Below, one piece after another: positions 5,485 to 5,821 of a stretch of DNA of 5,821 nucleotides. Position numbers and translations under genes: made by a program. Within the stretch, counting starts at the first letter, position 1. Each line of letters begins with the position of its first letter. This DNA comes from Cyclobacteriaceae bacterium (GTDB lineage Bacteria > Bacteroidota > Bacteroidia > Cytophagales > Cyclobacteriaceae), in contig CANHCD010000146.1 of assembly GCA_947458795.1 (NCBI GenBank), forward strand, positions 1 through 5,821. Reading direction: 5' to 3'. The notes beneath the pieces were generated by a model. It had not been told where the DNA came from, did no database searches, and saw only the letters and a list, made by a program, of their open reading frames with translations.

Positions 5485-5821
5485 ATGCCTGATTCCCAAA
5501 TAGACCCAAAGATTTTAGCCAAGATTGACCTGCTGCAAGAAAAATTCAAGGCCTCAGGCCAAGACATGCTTTCCTACTTGGAAGGCCTGTTGTATGCAGA
5601 TTACCTTAACTACTGGGAGTACATCAATTTAGATACCTTACTCTCCTTACAGCAGCCCAAGACGAGTTTCAAGGATGAGAAGATCTTCATAATCTACCAT
5701 CAAATTACTGAGCTTTATTTCAAACTTATTGTTTCAGAATTAGAACAAATTGCGGATCATAAACCCCTTTCCGAAGAATTTTTCAAATCGCGACTGGAGC
5801 GGGTACTGATGTATTTTGATC
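5485..5821 (+). CDS. kynA: Tryptophan 2,3-dioxygenase, N-terminal 112 residues (3' end outside window)
   Basis: This haem enzyme opens the indole ring of L-tryptophan with O2 to give N-formylkynurenine, the first step of the kynurenine pathway, in the cytoplasm as a tetramer. The frame from the ATG at 5485 stays open to the window edge. Family signatures: NYWEYINLDTLLSLQ (42-56), matching YGGYLxLDxLLSAQ of the Xanthomonas enzyme, then DEKIFIIYHQITELYFKL (64-81), matching DEMLFIIxHQTSELWLKL. Phe68 and His72 correspond to active-site Phe51 and His55 there; Tyr43 and Tyr46 correspond to Tyr24 and Tyr27. The proximal haem His lies beyond the window. The N-terminus is about 19 residues longer than in Xanthomonas, with a helical GQDMLSYLEGLL segment; in my recollection this is usual in Bacteroidota. 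The leader contains two overlapping hairpins just upstream. Divergent to glutaryl-CoA dehydrogenase. Confidence 0.95.
   Translation, partial: MPDSQIDPKILAKIDLLQEKFKASGQDMLSYLEGLLYADYLNYWEYINLDTLLSLQQPKTSFKDEKIFIIYHQITELYFKLIVSELEQIADHKPLSEEFFKSRLERVLMYFD

Noticed and set aside
5545..5821. Loss of an active-site His in the tryptophan dioxygenase, because a Lys precedes DEKIF where Xanthomonas has HHDEMLF
   Set aside because: The functional His55 of the Xanthomonas enzyme is the His of the HQTSEL motif, which is conserved here as His72, so the site looks normal.

Overview
The window most likely comes from a Bacteroidota chromosome, probably Cytophagales-like. This is an inference from protein style: TonB C-terminal domains with the GGGCDEE...WTPG pattern, a lipoprotein with a Bacteroidota-type signal, start codons with no clear Shine-Dalgarno sequence, and a tryptophan dioxygenase with the longer N-terminus I associate with this phylum. 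No rRNA, tRNA, CRISPR array or intact mobile element is visible.

Layout, left to right: (1) 1-375 (+) is the 3' end of an unidentified gene cut by the window edge. (2) 376-525 is a convergent gap holding a GC-rich imperfect palindrome of the dispersed CTTTGCG/CGCAAAG type. (3) 526-1401 (-) encodes a secreted protein with two tandem TonB C-terminal domains and no membrane anchor. (4) 1481-2770 (-) encodes a secreted M48-type zinc metallopeptidase followed by about six TPR repeats. (5) 2879-3553 (-) encodes a lipoprotein of unknown function. (6) 3554-4159 has no intact gene, but its minus strand holds a decayed 3' end of a type I restriction specificity gene (hsdS), broken by one frameshift and one in-frame stop. 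(7) 4160-5365 (-) encodes glutaryl-CoA dehydrogenase. (8) 5485-5821 (+) is the 5' part of a tryptophan 2,3-dioxygenase gene that runs off the window.

The right end makes metabolic sense. Tryptophan 2,3-dioxygenase opens the kynurenine pathway, and glutaryl-CoA dehydrogenase acts on the glutaryl-CoA that complete tryptophan (and lysine) degradation can yield. The two genes are divergent across 119 bp. That gap contains a perfect 7-bp inverted repeat and, overlapping it, a second hairpin ending in a T-run just before the dioxygenase start: a possible shared operator or leader control element.

The middle (about 1.48-3.7 kb) is much more AT-rich than its flanks and carries cell-envelope genes beside a dead restriction-modification fragment, so it looks like an accessory segment inserted into a more GC-balanced backbone. 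I see no clearly new multi-gene system. The most notable items are the hsdS remnant, the divergent catabolic pair with its structured intergenic region, and the unanchored double TonB-domain protein.
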